Assembly (NCBI GenBank): GCA_001603275.1 | Contig: LUYM01000029.1 | Location: forward strand, 1-64,000 | Length of the DNA: 64,000 nt | Source of the DNA: Actinomycetales bacterium Actino_02 | GTDB lineage: Bacteria; Actinomycetota; Actinomycetes; Propionibacteriales; Propionibacteriaceae | Direction: 5' to 3' | Part shown: one piece after another, positions 1-9,213 of the stretch | Layout: the number at the start of each line of letters is the position of its first letter | How positions within the stretch are numbered: position 1 is the first letter of the stretch | Translations under genes and position numbers: made by a program | Notes under the pieces: model-generated | What the model was told of the DNA's origin: nothing | The model's input: only the letters and a program-made list of their open reading frames with translations | Database searches by the model: none

Positions 1-32
1 CCCACCCGCCCGACTGACCCCAGGGAGTCGCC

Positions 33-2792
33 ATGGAGCACCGCTGTCCGGCGTGCAGTGCGGAATTCGACCGCGGGACTTCCTGCCCCCGCTGCGGGCT
101 GCCGGTGGCCGCACAGCCAATCCGCCAGGATCCGCCGATGCCGCTTCCTCCGCCGTCAGGCGGAGCGTCGGGGGACGAACCCCGGCCGGTCACCGCCGCG
201 AGCGCCCGCGGACGGGTACTCGCCATCGCCGGGATCAGCTTCCTAGCGGTGCTGATCGTCGCCGGCGGCGCCCTCGCCGCGATCGGGGTCCTCTCCCCCG
301 GAGCCGCAGACTCCACCCCCCGGACCGGTGCCACCAGCGCCCAGCTCACGGTCAGCGGAGACCCGCCGAGTACCACCGGCAGCTGGGCGTCCGGGGTCCG
401 CAGTGTATGGCGGATCGATGGGGAGCACCCCAGGGAGGTCGAAGGTCCGACCGGAACGTATCTCGACCCAGGCGAGTCCACGGCGACAGCCTGGACGGCG
501 ACCGACTTCGTCGGCGACACGACCCTGCTTTACACCGGGCTCGACCCGGCGACCGGCAAGGCACTGTGGACTGGCAAGGCGTTCCGTGCCTGTGCGGCGG
601 AACAACTGGACGGCCTTGTCCCGTGCCTGGACCAGGTTCAGGGCAAGGACGAGTACACGTGGGATCCCGTCCTCGCACTGGTGGACTGGCGGACCGGCAA
701 GTCGAAGTCCGCCATAAAGCTGAGCGACCTGGGTCTCAGCGACGACCTCAACGGAGCGTCCGAGATCGCCGTCCGCGGTGGTTCGCTCGTGCTCACCCTC
801 CCGGAATACCCAGAGTTTGGTGGCGACTATCTGGGCGCGCTGGCCGGAGTCACGGTGGCGAAGGTCTCGCCGGACGGCAAGACCCTGCTCTGGCATACCC
901 GCGTGAAAGGGTGTGACGGTTGCGATCAGGGCACCACGACGATCACCTCCGCCAACCTCCAGCACGGCGTACTCACCAGCACCTTCGGCGGCGCCTTCGA
1001 CTTCGACACGGGCAAGAGCCTGTTCGCGAGCACGGCCTACGTAACCCCCGTCGCGGACGGAGTGCTCAGCCTCTCCGGCGGCACCCCGCCCGTGAAGAGC
1101 ATCACTGCACCGGATGGGTCGACCATGTCCGTGGTCTCCGAGCCCGGCGGCTGGAGGCTCGACGGCGCTTTGCCACCTCTCCCCCTGCGGATCACGCTCG
1201 GCAAGGGCTCGGAGCGGTCCACGCCTGCGAAGGTCGTGGCATTTGACCCGACCACCGGCAATGCCGTCTGGAAGGCTCCGGTCGACCTGGTCGTGGGCGC
1301 GATGCCGACGAACGCCGGTCCACTGACCTACGACGGACACCATCTGTTGTTCTTGAGCCAGGACCAGGTCATCGCCGTGGACGCCGACACTGGCGCCGCC
1401 GCCTGGAAGCGCAACCTAGGGACCGGCATTTACGGCCTCCAGGTCGCATCCGACGGCACTCTCATCGCCCACGGCTACGCGACGAGCAGCGAGCAGTTTG
1501 CCACGGCCACGACCGGACTCGACCCCGACACCGGTGCCGTGCTGTGGACCGTCGCCGGGACCGGCGCACTCGTCCCCAACCCGGACAGAGGGCAGAGCCT
1601 GCTCGTGGTCAACCCGCAACACAACGGAGGGCCCTATGTCGCCCGGCTCGATCCGGCGGATCGTCCGACTGGGCTGCCTGCCGTGCCGGCGGAGGCGCCC
1701 GCCTGCCCGTCCGGCATGACGGCGATCTCGTGGACGCAGTACGCCGACGGTGCGATCCTGCTCTGCCGCCTCGACCACACCTACGCCGTGGTGTTCCCAG
1801 GCCATCCCGACTGGGTGGCGGCCGAACTGAACTTCTCCCCCGGTGGGCATGAGGTCGTGTTCTCGAACGGCACTCGGGTCCGGGTCAGCCTGGGCGGGCG
1901 CGTCCTCACCACTGAGACGGACGGAACGGTGACAGCCTTGCCGGTCACCGCAGCCTGGAACGACGCGGTTGGCCAGGTCAAGGTCGTCACCCCTTCAGAT
2001 CTGCGCACCTGCCCGGCTGGATCCTGGCCGATCTCCCTGTCGACATACCAGGGTGGTTGGCTGCTGGTCTGCGGCACCGCGGCGGATGCTCCCACCTCGA
2101 TGCTGTTGGAGGCGGGTTCGGATGTCACCGAGGTGGGCTCGGTGACCTATCGCAACGGCAGCTACTGCGGTACTGCTCAAGCCAACACGATCTGCGGCTA
2201 CCGATCACCCGCTGTGGTCAGCGTCACCACGCCCGACGGCGCCGTGACCCAGCACAGTGCAGACAGCAATTACTTCGACGGGCACGGTGCCGGCGGCACC
2301 GGGCAGGGCAACGGCTCCTATGGCGTGGAAACTCCCGATGACAATGCCAAGGACCAGGTGCGCTACCTCACCCAGATCCTCCAGAAGTCCATGGCAGGGC
2401 GCACAAACCTCCAGTCGGCGGTTGACCAGGTGCGCACCTGCACCGACCTCGATAGTGCCGTCTCGTTGTTCAACGACGTGCTCACGAACCGCCAGGAGCT
2501 CCTGGATGCCATCGATTCCGCGCCGGTTGACGCTGTGCCGGATGGGCAAGGCCTGGCTGCGAGCCTGCGCCATGCGCTGCGCCTATCCCACGACTCCGAC
2601 CAGATCTGGCTGCAGTGGGCCCAGTCCGAACAGGCCAACGGGTGCGCTCTGGGACAGGACAATCCGCTCTACCAGCAGGTACGGTCGATGAACGGCGACG
2701 TCGCCGTCGCGAAGGAGCAGTTCCTCACGGCGTGGAACCGCGAGATTGCCCCCACCTACAAGGTCCGCACGTTCACGGTGTCCCAAATCTGA
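33..2792 (+). CDS. Zinc-ribbon, membrane-anchored PQQ-type beta-propeller protein
   Basis: 919 aa. The N-terminus is a zinc ribbon (CxxC at residues 5-8 and CxxC at 18-21), then a proline-rich linker and one transmembrane helix at about 62-87. The rest is predicted to lie outside the membrane. Residues about 130-760 contain repeated 'DxxTGxxxW' blades (for example ATGKALW, TTGNAVW, DTGAVLW), typical of PQQ-like beta-propellers. The last 150 residues are predicted helical. The start follows an AGGGAG ribosome binding site 5 bases upstream. No catalytic residues are recognisable, so a binding, scaffold or sensor role is inferred. The gene stands alone, with TetR next on the same strand after a gap of nearly 190 bp. 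Confidence 0.75.
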   Translation: MEHRCPACSAEFDRGTSCPRCGLPVAAQPIRQDPPMPLPPPSGGASGDEPRPVTAASARGRVLAIAGISFLAVLIVAGGALAAIGVLSPGAADSTPRTGATSAQLTVSGDPPSTTGSWASGVRSVWRIDGEHPREVEGPTGTYLDPGESTATAWTATDFVGDTTLLYTGLDPATGKALWTGKAFRACAAEQLDGLVPCLDQVQGKDEYTWDPVLALVDWRTGKSKSAIKLSDLGLSDDLNGASEIAVRGGSLVLTLPEYPEFGGDYLGALAGVTVAKVSPDGKTLLWHTRVKGCDGCDQGTTTITSANLQHGVLTSTFGGAFDFDTGKSLFASTAYVTPVADGVLSLSGGTPPVKSITAPDGSTMSVVSEPGGWRLDGALPPLPLRITLGKGSERSTPAKVVAFDPTTGNAVWKAPVDLVVGAMPTNAGPLTYDGHHLLFLSQDQVIAVDADTGAAAWKRNLGTGIYGLQVASDGTLIAHGYATSSEQFATATTGLDPDTGAVLWTVAGTGALVPNPDRGQSLLVVNPQHNGGPYVARLDPADRPTGLPAVPAEAPACPSGMTAISWTQYADGAILLCRLDHTYAVVFPGHPDWVAAELNFSPGGHEVVFSNGTRVRVSLGGRVLTTETDGTVTALPVTAAWNDAVGQVKVVTPSDLRTCPAGSWPISLSTYQGGWLLVCGTAADAPTSMLLEAGSDVTEVGSVTYRNGSYCGTAQANTICGYRSPAVVSVTTPDGAVTQHSADSNYFDGHGAGGTGQGNGSYGVETPDDNAKDQVRYLTQILQKSMAGRTNLQSAVDQVRTCTDLDSAVSLFNDVLTNRQELLDAIDSAPVDAVPDGQGLAASLRHALRLSHDSDQIWLQWAQSEQANGCALGQDNPLYQQVRSMNGDVAVAKEQFLTAWNREIAPTYKVRTFTVSQI

Positions 2793-2948
2793 CTCCGACC
2801 GCTGAATGGTGCTTGCGGGAGCCCACGAACCCGTGATCGGTGCTGAGGCCGCTCAGACCTGCGAGCCCGGCGACGCCGGCCTGAGCGGAGGCTTACTCTT
2901 CAAGGCGAGCGTCGGACGAGACTGAGCAGAATGGCCCCCTCACTTGCA

Positions 2949-2966
2949 TGAGTGAGTGCTCACTCA
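2949..2966. promoter_or_regulatory. Palindromic operator upstream of the TetR gene
   Basis: TGAGTGAG-TG-CTCACTCA is a perfect 8-bp inverted repeat. It sits immediately upstream of the putative -10 box (2968-2973) and the TetR start codon. Its position and symmetry suggest autoregulation of the tetR-ABC operon. Confidence 0.7.
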
Positions 2967-2967
2967 T

Positions 2968-2973
2968 TACTCT
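2968..2973 (+). promoter_or_regulatory. Putative -10 box of a leaderless transcript (TetR)
   Basis: TACTCT ends 6 bases before GTG 2980, the spacing seen upstream of several other starts in this window. No Shine-Dalgarno sequence is present, so a leaderless mRNA is inferred. Confidence 0.5.
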
Positions 2974-2979
2974 GATCGG

Positions 2980-3567
2980 GTGAGCAGAGCTACACCGCTA
3001 AGCCCGGACGAACGCCGCCAGGCGATCATCGAGGCAACCTTGCCGTTGCTGATCGCCAACGGCCCCGACCTCAGCACCAAGGAGATCGCCCAGGCCGCAG
3101 GGGTCGCCGAAGGGACGATCTTCCGGGTCTTCGAGACCAAGGCCGACCTCGTTCACGCCACCCTGGACGCTGCCCTCACCCCGACCGAAGCACTGGCGGC
3201 TCTCAACGCGCTCCCCGAAGACCAGACCCTGATCCAGCGGCTGGCCGCCATCATCCAGATCGTCGCCGATGAAATGGTCCGAACCCGCACGCTGTTCGTC
3301 ACGGTGTTCGGCAAACCACCGCATGGCCAGCCGCCGAAGCCGCCGGACCATCGGCCGCACCTCAAGCGACTCGAGCTGTTCCGCACCGGAATCGCCACCG
3401 CCCTGGATCCCTATTCAGACCAACTCAGCGTGCCGATCGAGAAGGTCGGCCAGCTCATCACGGCGGTGTCAGTCGCCGGCCGTATGTTCAGCCCGAACCA
3501 GCAGTTCGATGACCCGATCGAGTGGGCCGAGCTCATCGCTCACGGAATCGCCAAAGGAAACCAATGA
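2980..3567 (+). CDS. TetR-family transcriptional regulator
   Basis: 195 aa. The N-terminal TetR helix-turn-helix spans about residues 12-55 (ERRQAIIEAT ... STKEIAQAAGVAEGTIFRVFETKADL). The ligand-binding C-terminal domain is variable, as usual. GTG 2980 is preferred over an in-frame GTG at 2956 because the earlier start lies inside the palindromic operator and lacks a ribosome binding site. The stop overlaps the start of the following ABC exporter gene (ATGA), so repressor and exporter are probably co-transcribed. The likely job is ligand-responsive repression of the exporter. The ligand cannot be told from sequence. Confidence 0.85.
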   Translation: MSRATPLSPDERRQAIIEATLPLLIANGPDLSTKEIAQAAGVAEGTIFRVFETKADLVHATLDAALTPTEALAALNALPEDQTLIQRLAAIIQIVADEMVRTRTLFVTVFGKPPHGQPPKPPDHRPHLKRLELFRTGIATALDPYSDQLSVPIEKVGQLITAVSVAGRMFSPNQQFDDPIEWAELIAHGIAKGNQ

Positions 3568-5294
3568 TCAGACTTCTCGGGCGCTACCTGCGTCCCTACA
3601 CCCCGCTCCTGATCGGGGTGGTGGTGCTCCAGCTCGTGCAGGCGCTGGCCGCGCTGTTCCTGCCCAGCCTCAACGCGTCCATCATCGACAACGGCGTTGC
3701 CAAGAACGACCTCGGCTACATCTGGCAGCTGGGTGCGGTGATGCTGGTCGTCTCGCTGGTCCAGATCGCCGCCCAGATCGGTGCCACCTGGTTCGGCTCC
3801 CGCTCGGCGATGAGTGTCGGACGTGACCTGCGCCAGGCCATCTTCGACAAGGCGATCAGCTTCTCCTCCCGGGAGATGAACACCTTCGGTGCGCCCACCC
3901 TGATCACCCGCAACACCAACGACGTCCAGCAGGTGCAGATGCTGGTGCTGATGACCGCGACCATGATCATCGGCGCTCCGCTGATGATGATCGGCGGCAT
4001 CGTGATGGCGCTGCGCGAGGATGTCGGATTGAGCTGGCTGATCGTGGTCGCCGTGGTCGTCCTGGCCGCCATCATCGGCGCGATCATGGTCCAAGTGATG
4101 CCGCTGTTCAAGGTCATGCAGACCCGCGTCGACACGCTGAACCGGGTGCTCCGCGAGCAGATCTCCGGTCTGCGAGTGGTGCGCGCGTTCGTCCGCGAGT
4201 CCACCGAGGCGGCCCGCTTCGACCGCGCCAATGCCGATCTGGCCGAGACCGCCACCGCGGTCGGCCGCCGAATGATGACGCTGTTCCCGGCCGTGTTCGC
4301 GGTGATGAACTTCTCCTCGATCGCGGTCGTCTGGTTCGCCGGCGCCCGGATCGAGGGCGGCTACCTGCAGGTCGGCCAGCTGACCGCCTATCTGGCCTAC
4401 CTCTCCCAGATCCTGATGAGCGTGATGATGTCGACGATGATGCTGATGATCGCTCCCCGCGCGGCGGTGTCGGCCGGACGCATCAGCGAGGTGCTGTCCT
4501 CGGAGTCGTCGGTCGTGCCGCCGGTGAACCCGGTGACCACCCTCAGCCGTCACGGCGAAATCACCTTCGACAAGGTCAGCTTCAGCTATCCCGGCGCGGA
4601 GTCGCCGGTGCTGTCCGACATCAGCTTCATCGTCCGTCCCGGCCAGACCACGGCCGTCATCGGCTCGACCGGCTCGGGAAAGACCACCCTGGTCAATCTG
4701 ATTCCGCGACTGTTCGATGCGACTGAAGGCAGCGTGGCCGTAGACGGCGTCGACGTTCGCGACCTCGAACCGGATCTGCTGTGGAGCCGGATCGGCCTGG
4801 TTCCACAGCGTCCATACCTGTTCAGCGGCACGGTCGCGTCCAACCTGCGGTTGGGCAATCCGGACGCCGATGACGCCGAACTGTGGCGGGCTCTGGAGAT
4901 CGCTCAGGCCGCCGACTTCGTCCGGGCCATGCCCGAGCAGCTGGAGGCCCCGATCGCCCAGGGCGGCACCAACGTCTCCGGCGGTCAGCGACAGCGACTA
5001 GCCATCGCCCGAGCCCTGGTCCGGCGTCCTGAGGTCTACGTCTTCGACGACTCCTTCAGCGCTCTGGACGTGGCCACCGACGCCGCCCTACGCGCCGCCC
5101 TGGCCGAGGAAACCGGCCAGGCCGCCGTGGTGGTGGTCGCCCAGCGGGTCTCGACGATCCGCAACGCCGACCAGATCGTCGTCCTGGACGACGGACGGAT
5201 CGTCGGCATCGGTACCCATGACGAGCTGCTGGTCGATTGTCCGACCTACGCCGAGATCGTCGAATCCCAGTTCCGCAGCGAGGAGGCGGCATGA
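3564..5294 (+). CDS. Heterodimeric ABC exporter, degenerate-site subunit
   Basis: 576 aa. A six-helix type IV ABC exporter membrane domain (about 15-300) is followed by a nucleotide-binding domain. Walker A (GSTGSGKTT) is near residue 367, the signature VSGGQRQ near 470, and Walker B near 490. Walker B ends in FDD, with Asp replacing the catalytic Glu, and the switch histidine is Gln (VAQRVSTI). This is the pattern of the non-hydrolysing site partner in heterodimers such as TM287, BmrC and LmrC. ATG 3564 is chosen over the upstream frame extension because it overlaps the TetR stop (ATGA) and follows AAAGGA. It partners with the next gene. The substrate is unknown; drugs or lipids are typical. 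Confidence 0.9.
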   Translation: MIRLLGRYLRPYTPLLIGVVVLQLVQALAALFLPSLNASIIDNGVAKNDLGYIWQLGAVMLVVSLVQIAAQIGATWFGSRSAMSVGRDLRQAIFDKAISFSSREMNTFGAPTLITRNTNDVQQVQMLVLMTATMIIGAPLMMIGGIVMALREDVGLSWLIVVAVVVLAAIIGAIMVQVMPLFKVMQTRVDTLNRVLREQISGLRVVRAFVRESTEAARFDRANADLAETATAVGRRMMTLFPAVFAVMNFSSIAVVWFAGARIEGGYLQVGQLTAYLAYLSQILMSVMMSTMMLMIAPRAAVSAGRISEVLSSESSVVPPVNPVTTLSRHGEITFDKVSFSYPGAESPVLSDISFIVRPGQTTAVIGSTGSGKTTLVNLIPRLFDATEGSVAVDGVDVRDLEPDLLWSRIGLVPQRPYLFSGTVASNLRLGNPDADDAELWRALEIAQAADFVRAMPEQLEAPIAQGGTNVSGGQRQRLAIARALVRRPEVYVFDDSFSALDVATDAALRAALAEETGQAAVVVVAQRVSTIRNADQIVVLDDGRIVGIGTHDELLVDCPTYAEIVESQFRSEEAA

Positions 5295-7168
5295 GCCAGC
5301 AGAACAGCCCCAAGCCGTCCGCCAACGAGCGGCCCAAGTACGGTCCGCCCACCCGTGGTGGCGGCCCCATGCATCAGGGCGGGAGCGGCGAGAAGGCCGT
5401 GAACTTCGTCCCGTCGCTGAAGCGGCTGGCCGGCCAGCTCGGACCCGAGCTGCGCTGGATCGCCCTGGTTGTCCTGATGATCCTGGTCGGCACGATCGCC
5501 AACTCGGTGGGTCCGGCGATCCTGGGCAATGCCACCGACCTGATCTACAACGCCAAGGTCGTCAACAACCAGCCGATCGACTTCGCAGCCGTCGGACGGG
5601 TGTTGCTCGGTGCCACAGCGGTGTACCTGGTCTACTTCCTGCTGTCCTGGTCGGCGGCCTGGATGATCAACGGCATCGTCCAGCGCTCGATCTACCGGAT
5701 CCGCCAGTTGGTCTCCGACAAGCTGGCCCGGCTCCCGCTGAAGTACTTCGATGGGCAGCCCCGCGGTGAGTTGCTCAGCCGGGTCACCAACGACGTCGAC
5801 AACATCTCACAGACCATGCAGCAGACCCTGTCGCAGATCCTGACCAACCTGTTCACCCTGATCGGGGTGCTGGTGATGATGTTCTACGTCTCCTGGGTGC
5901 TGGCCCTGGTGGCGCTGATCTCGATCCCGATCGCCATGGCGGTCACCATGGTGATCGGCAAGCGTTCGCAGAAGCTGTTCGCCAAGACCTGGAAGTCCAC
6001 CGGCGAGCTCAACTCGCAGATCGAGGAGGCCTACACCGGTCACGACCTGGTCAAGGTGTTCGGACGCCGCCGCGAGATCGCCGAGCAGTTCCGGGTGAAG
6101 AACGAGGAGCTGTACACCGCGGCCTTCGGCGCCCAGTTCGTCTCGGGCATCATCATGCCGGTGATGTTCTTCGTGGGGAACCTGAACTACGTCGTGATTG
6201 CCGTTGTCGGCGGGCTGTTGGTGGCCGGAGGCGGGCTGGGTATCGGCTCGGTGCAGGCCTTCATCCAGTACAGCCGGATGTTCACTCAGCCGATCACGTC
6301 GCTGGCTTCAATGGCCAACCTGCTGCAGTCCGGCGTCGCCTCGGCCGAGCGGGTCTTCGAGGTGCTTGACGCCGAGGAGGAGCCGGCCGATGCGTCCGGT
6401 TCGCTGCCCGAGCCGGTGCAGGGCCAGGTCGCCTTCGAGGATGTCTCCTTCAGCTACAACCCGGAGCGTCCGCTGATCTCGGACCTGAACCTGGTCGCCG
6501 AGCCAGGCTCCACGGTGGCGATCGTCGGCCCGACCGGGGCCGGCAAGACCACCTTGGTGAACCTGGTGCTGCGCTTCTACGACCTGGATGCCGGCCGGAT
6601 CACCCTGGACGGGGTCGACATCAGCTCGGTGCCGCGCAAGGCCCTTCGCGGGGAGATCGGCATGGTGCTGCAGGACGCCTGGCTGTTCGGCGGGACGATC
6701 CGCGACAACATCGCCTACGGGCGCGAGGACGCCACCGAAGAGGAGATCATGGCGGCAGCCAAGGCGACCTACGTGGACCGCTTCGTCCGCTCGTTGCCGC
6801 TGGGCTACGACACGGTGATCAACGACGAGGCGTCCAACCTGTCGGCCGGTGAGAAGCAGCTGATCACGATCGCCCGGGCCTTCCTCTCCGATCCGTCGAT
6901 CCTGATCCTGGACGAGGCGACCAGCTCGGTCGACACCCGCACCGAGTTGCTGGTGCAGCGAGCCATGGCGAAGCTGCGCAGTGACCGGACGTCCTTCGTG
7001 ATCGCTCACCGGTTGTCGACCATCCGCGATGCCGACGTGATCTTGGTGATGGAGGACGGCGCCATCGTCGAGCAGGGCAATCACGAGCAGCTGCTGGCGG
7101 CTCGCGGCGCCTACCACCGCCTGTACCAGGCGCAGTTCGCTGCGGCTGCGGCAGAGGACGCCGCCTGA
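5291..7168 (+). CDS. Heterodimeric ABC exporter, catalytic-site subunit
   Basis: 625 aa. After a hydrophilic N-terminal tail of about 55 residues come six transmembrane helices and a nucleotide-binding domain. Walker A (GPTGAGKTT) is near 412, the signature reads LSAGEKQ near 516 (not the usual LSGGQ), and Walker B with intact catalytic Glu (LILDEATS) is near 537. The switch His is present (IAHRLSTI). It supplies the residues missing from its partner, so the pair forms one competent ATPase site, as in TM288, BmrD and LmrD. ATG 5291 overlaps the previous stop (ATGA) and has AGGAGG just upstream. Confidence 0.9.
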   Translation: MSQQNSPKPSANERPKYGPPTRGGGPMHQGGSGEKAVNFVPSLKRLAGQLGPELRWIALVVLMILVGTIANSVGPAILGNATDLIYNAKVVNNQPIDFAAVGRVLLGATAVYLVYFLLSWSAAWMINGIVQRSIYRIRQLVSDKLARLPLKYFDGQPRGELLSRVTNDVDNISQTMQQTLSQILTNLFTLIGVLVMMFYVSWVLALVALISIPIAMAVTMVIGKRSQKLFAKTWKSTGELNSQIEEAYTGHDLVKVFGRRREIAEQFRVKNEELYTAAFGAQFVSGIIMPVMFFVGNLNYVVIAVVGGLLVAGGGLGIGSVQAFIQYSRMFTQPITSLASMANLLQSGVASAERVFEVLDAEEEPADASGSLPEPVQGQVAFEDVSFSYNPERPLISDLNLVAEPGSTVAIVGPTGAGKTTLVNLVLRFYDLDAGRITLDGVDISSVPRKALRGEIGMVLQDAWLFGGTIRDNIAYGREDATEEEIMAAAKATYVDRFVRSLPLGYDTVINDEASNLSAGEKQLITIARAFLSDPSILILDEATSSVDTRTELLVQRAMAKLRSDRTSFVIAHRLSTIRDADVILVMEDGAIVEQGNHEQLLAARGAYHRLYQAQFAAAAAEDAA

Positions 7169-7177
7169 TCAATGACT

Positions 7178-7212
7178 CGGCGGTCGGCTGACGGGGGGTC
7201 GGCCGGCCGCCG
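7178..7212. terminator. Stem-loop after the ABC exporter operon
   Basis: An 11-bp GC-rich stem (CGGCGGTCGGC with GCCGGCCGCCG, one G-U pair) starts 10 bases after the exporter stop and ends just before the next gene's -10 box. There is no U-tract, which is common in high-GC actinobacteria. Confidence 0.5.
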
Positions 7213-7223
7213 TCGTTCGTGAC

Positions 7224-7229
7224 TAGGCT
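7224..7229 (+). promoter_or_regulatory. Putative -10 box (TAGGCT), leaderless MerR-HEAT gene
   Basis: TAGGCT ends 6 bases before ATG 7236 and no Shine-Dalgarno sequence is present. The same hexamer at similar spacing precedes the genes at 44918 and 63434. Confidence 0.5.
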
Positions 7230-7235
7230 TCGTCC

Positions 7236-8330
7236 ATGGAGCGCACCTGGCGGATCGGGGAGGTCTCCGAGCGCACCGGACTGACCCGGCGCACGCTGCG
7301 GCACTACGACGAGCTGGGCTTGCTGGTTCCGTCCGAGCGCAGTTGGGGCAACTACCGGCTGTACTCCAGCGACGATCTGCTGCGGCTGCTGCAGATCCAG
7401 AACCTCAAGGCGCTCGGGCTCAGCCTCGAGGAGATCGCCACTGCGCTGGACGATCCGAGTATGGATGCGGCCTCGGCCCTGGCCGGCCATCTGGCCCATC
7501 TGGAGGCTCACATCGCGGCCGAGCAACGACTGGCTGCCCGGCTGCGGCGCTTGGCCGAGGCCGATGAGCCGAGTTGGGACGACATCCTCGACGCGATCGC
7601 GCTGAGCCGGTTGCAGTCTCACGGCGACCCGACGGTCAGGCTGCGAGCCGCACTGGCCCCGTCGGCGCGTTCGGCGGACGAACTTGTCGAGGCGCTGCTC
7701 GCCGAGACCGACGCGGCGGTGCAAGAGACCCTGGTCTGGGCCGTCGCCCAACGACCCGACGCAGCGACGGTGACCCTGTCCGCGCTGGAGTCGGCCACCC
7801 CCGCGCAGCGCGGGCTGTTGCTCCGTGCCCTAGCCAAGACCGGATCAGCGGTCGCGAGCGCCATCCTGACAGCCGCGCTCGAGGATCCCGACTCGGGCGT
7901 TGCCCGCGCCGCAGCGGACGCGCTGGGCCGGCTCGGTGACCCGGAGGCGGCCGGCCCGCTGGCTGCACAGCTGGGCCAGGGCCACATTCCCGACGACGCC
8001 GTGCTGGACGCTCTGGTCGGCCTCGGCGCACCGGCGGCCGGGGCCGTGATCGACGCACTCTCGGCGGCCCCGGCCTCGGGTCGTCCGACCGCCGCCGAAG
8101 TCCTGGCTCGGCTGGCCGGACGTGTGGACCCGACCCAGGCCACCTCCGCTGTCTCCGCGCTGGGCACGGCGCTGGCCAGTTCAGAGCCGGAGCTACAGGT
8201 CGCGGCCGCCATGGCGCTCGCCGAGTTCGGCGAGTTGGGCCGGACGGCCTTGTCGGCCCAAGCAGCGACCGCCGCCCAGGACCACCCCCAGCTGGCGATC
8301 CTCATCGAGAGGCTGCTGCGCCCCGCCTGA
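7236..8330 (+). CDS. MerR-type HTH regulator fused to HEAT-like repeats
   Basis: 364 aa. Residues 1-70 are a MerR winged helix (IGEVSERTGLTRRTLRHYDELGLL ... NYRLYSSDDLLRLLQI), followed by a dimerisation helix. From about residue 135 the protein is built of alanine/leucine-rich helical repeats of about 30 residues with HEAT/armadillo character (for example VARAAADALGRLGDPEAAGPLAAQL). MerR proteins normally carry a short effector domain, so this large helical scaffold is unusual and suggests a protein or peptide effector. A leaderless start is likely. It is transcribed in the same direction as the upstream exporter but separated from it by a hairpin. Confidence 0.8.
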   Translation: MERTWRIGEVSERTGLTRRTLRHYDELGLLVPSERSWGNYRLYSSDDLLRLLQIQNLKALGLSLEEIATALDDPSMDAASALAGHLAHLEAHIAAEQRLAARLRRLAEADEPSWDDILDAIALSRLQSHGDPTVRLRAALAPSARSADELVEALLAETDAAVQETLVWAVAQRPDAATVTLSALESATPAQRGLLLRALAKTGSAVASAILTAALEDPDSGVARAAADALGRLGDPEAAGPLAAQLGQGHIPDDAVLDALVGLGAPAAGAVIDALSAAPASGRPTAAEVLARLAGRVDPTQATSAVSALGTALASSEPELQVAAAMALAEFGELGRTALSAQAATAAQDHPQLAILIERLLRPA

Positions 8331-8596
8331 TGCTGCACCGCCGTGGCTGCGTCCGGCTCGCCCCAGTTCCTTTGTCAGTGTTGTGCCGGCGACCCGATGA
8401 GCGACGGTCTGGAAATCATCGGATCTGTGGCCACCGCGCCGCTGCTCCACGCCCACAATTCGAGGGGGCGCTCGCCAACGTGCTCAAAGCTCACAAGACG
8501 GCAATTGTGAATAGGTGAATGAAGTCGGTGAATAGCCTCACCAGCCGCGGATTCACAGCGGGCGCACCGGCGCCGTCGACGCTCCGCGATGAGCCG
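8331..8596. other. Gene-free interval between convergent genes
   Basis: This interval separates the convergent MerR-HEAT and DUF421 genes. An AATTGTG/CACAATT pair is present about 50 bases apart (near 8452 and 8503). I see no RNA gene, REP element or strong hairpin. Confidence 0.4.
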
Positions 8597-9163
8597 CTAC
8601 GTACGCTGGGTGAGCAGGCTACGCAATTCTCCTACTGCCGCGTCTAGGTCGTCTCTGGTCACGGCTCGCGAACCCGGATTGAGGTCGATCAGAATCTCGC
8701 CTTCTGGCTCCAGAGTAGCCCGTGCCACCTCCTCAGGGTCGGCGGACCCCTGGCGGCGCAGCGCCACCGCGAGTTCACTGCGCGAGACCCCCATCCGACG
8801 CAACTGGACATCATCGACCTTGCCGTCGCGAATCAGCTCGGTCGGCTCTCCGATGAACATCCGTCGACCCCAGGCGGAACCCTCGATCACCCGGTCGGCG
8901 AGGGCATTGAAGCCGACCAGGACCACCGCCCCGATCAGCCCACCAAGGGCCGAGTTGTCCGGCCCGATGATGGCGTTCTGCACCACATTGGACAGCAGCA
9001 GCACGACAACAAGGTCGAGGGAGTTCATCTGCGCGAGGAGCCGTTTGCCCGCCACGCGCAGCAGTGCCGCGATCCCAAGGTAGACCACCACGGTTCGCAG
9101 AACCTTCTCCCACAAGGAGATATCGATGCTGAGGAAGGGCAACAACCAGTCCGGAACAGTCAT
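8597..9163 (-). CDS. DUF421 / YetF-like membrane protein
   Basis: 188 aa. Three N-terminal transmembrane helices (about 18-40, 45-65 and 72-95) precede a soluble domain. The YetF-family hallmarks are visible: GKRLLAQMNSLDLVVVLLLSNVVQNAIIG, then the cytoplasmic 'GEPTELIRDGKVD...LRRMGVSRSELAVALRRQG' region. The family is widespread in bacteria and its exact function is not established. The start is ATG 9163, preceded at 6 bases by TAGCGT, consistent with a leaderless transcript. The neighbouring repressor gene is separate and on the same strand. Confidence 0.85.
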   Translation of the reverse strand: MTVPDWLLPFLSIDISLWEKVLRTVVVYLGIAALLRVAGKRLLAQMNSLDLVVVLLLSNVVQNAIIGPDNSALGGLIGAVVLVGFNALADRVIEGSAWGRRMFIGEPTELIRDGKVDDVQLRRMGVSRSELAVALRRQGSADPEEVARATLEPEGEILIDLNPGSRAVTRDDLDAAVGELRSLLTQRT

Positions 9164-9169
9164 GGTTCA

Positions 9170-9175
9170 ACGCTA
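9170..9175 (-). promoter_or_regulatory. Putative -10 box for the DUF421 gene
   Basis: TAGCGT on the minus strand ends 6 bases before ATG 9163, matching the leaderless pattern of this window. Confidence 0.45.
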
Positions 9176-9213
9176 GCCAGCACCGGTGAGCCCCGGCTGA
9201 GGCTCGCCCTGAG

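Noticed and set aside
2956-2979. Upstream GTG as the TetR start
   Set aside because: It lies inside the palindromic operator and adds residues not seen in TetR proteins.
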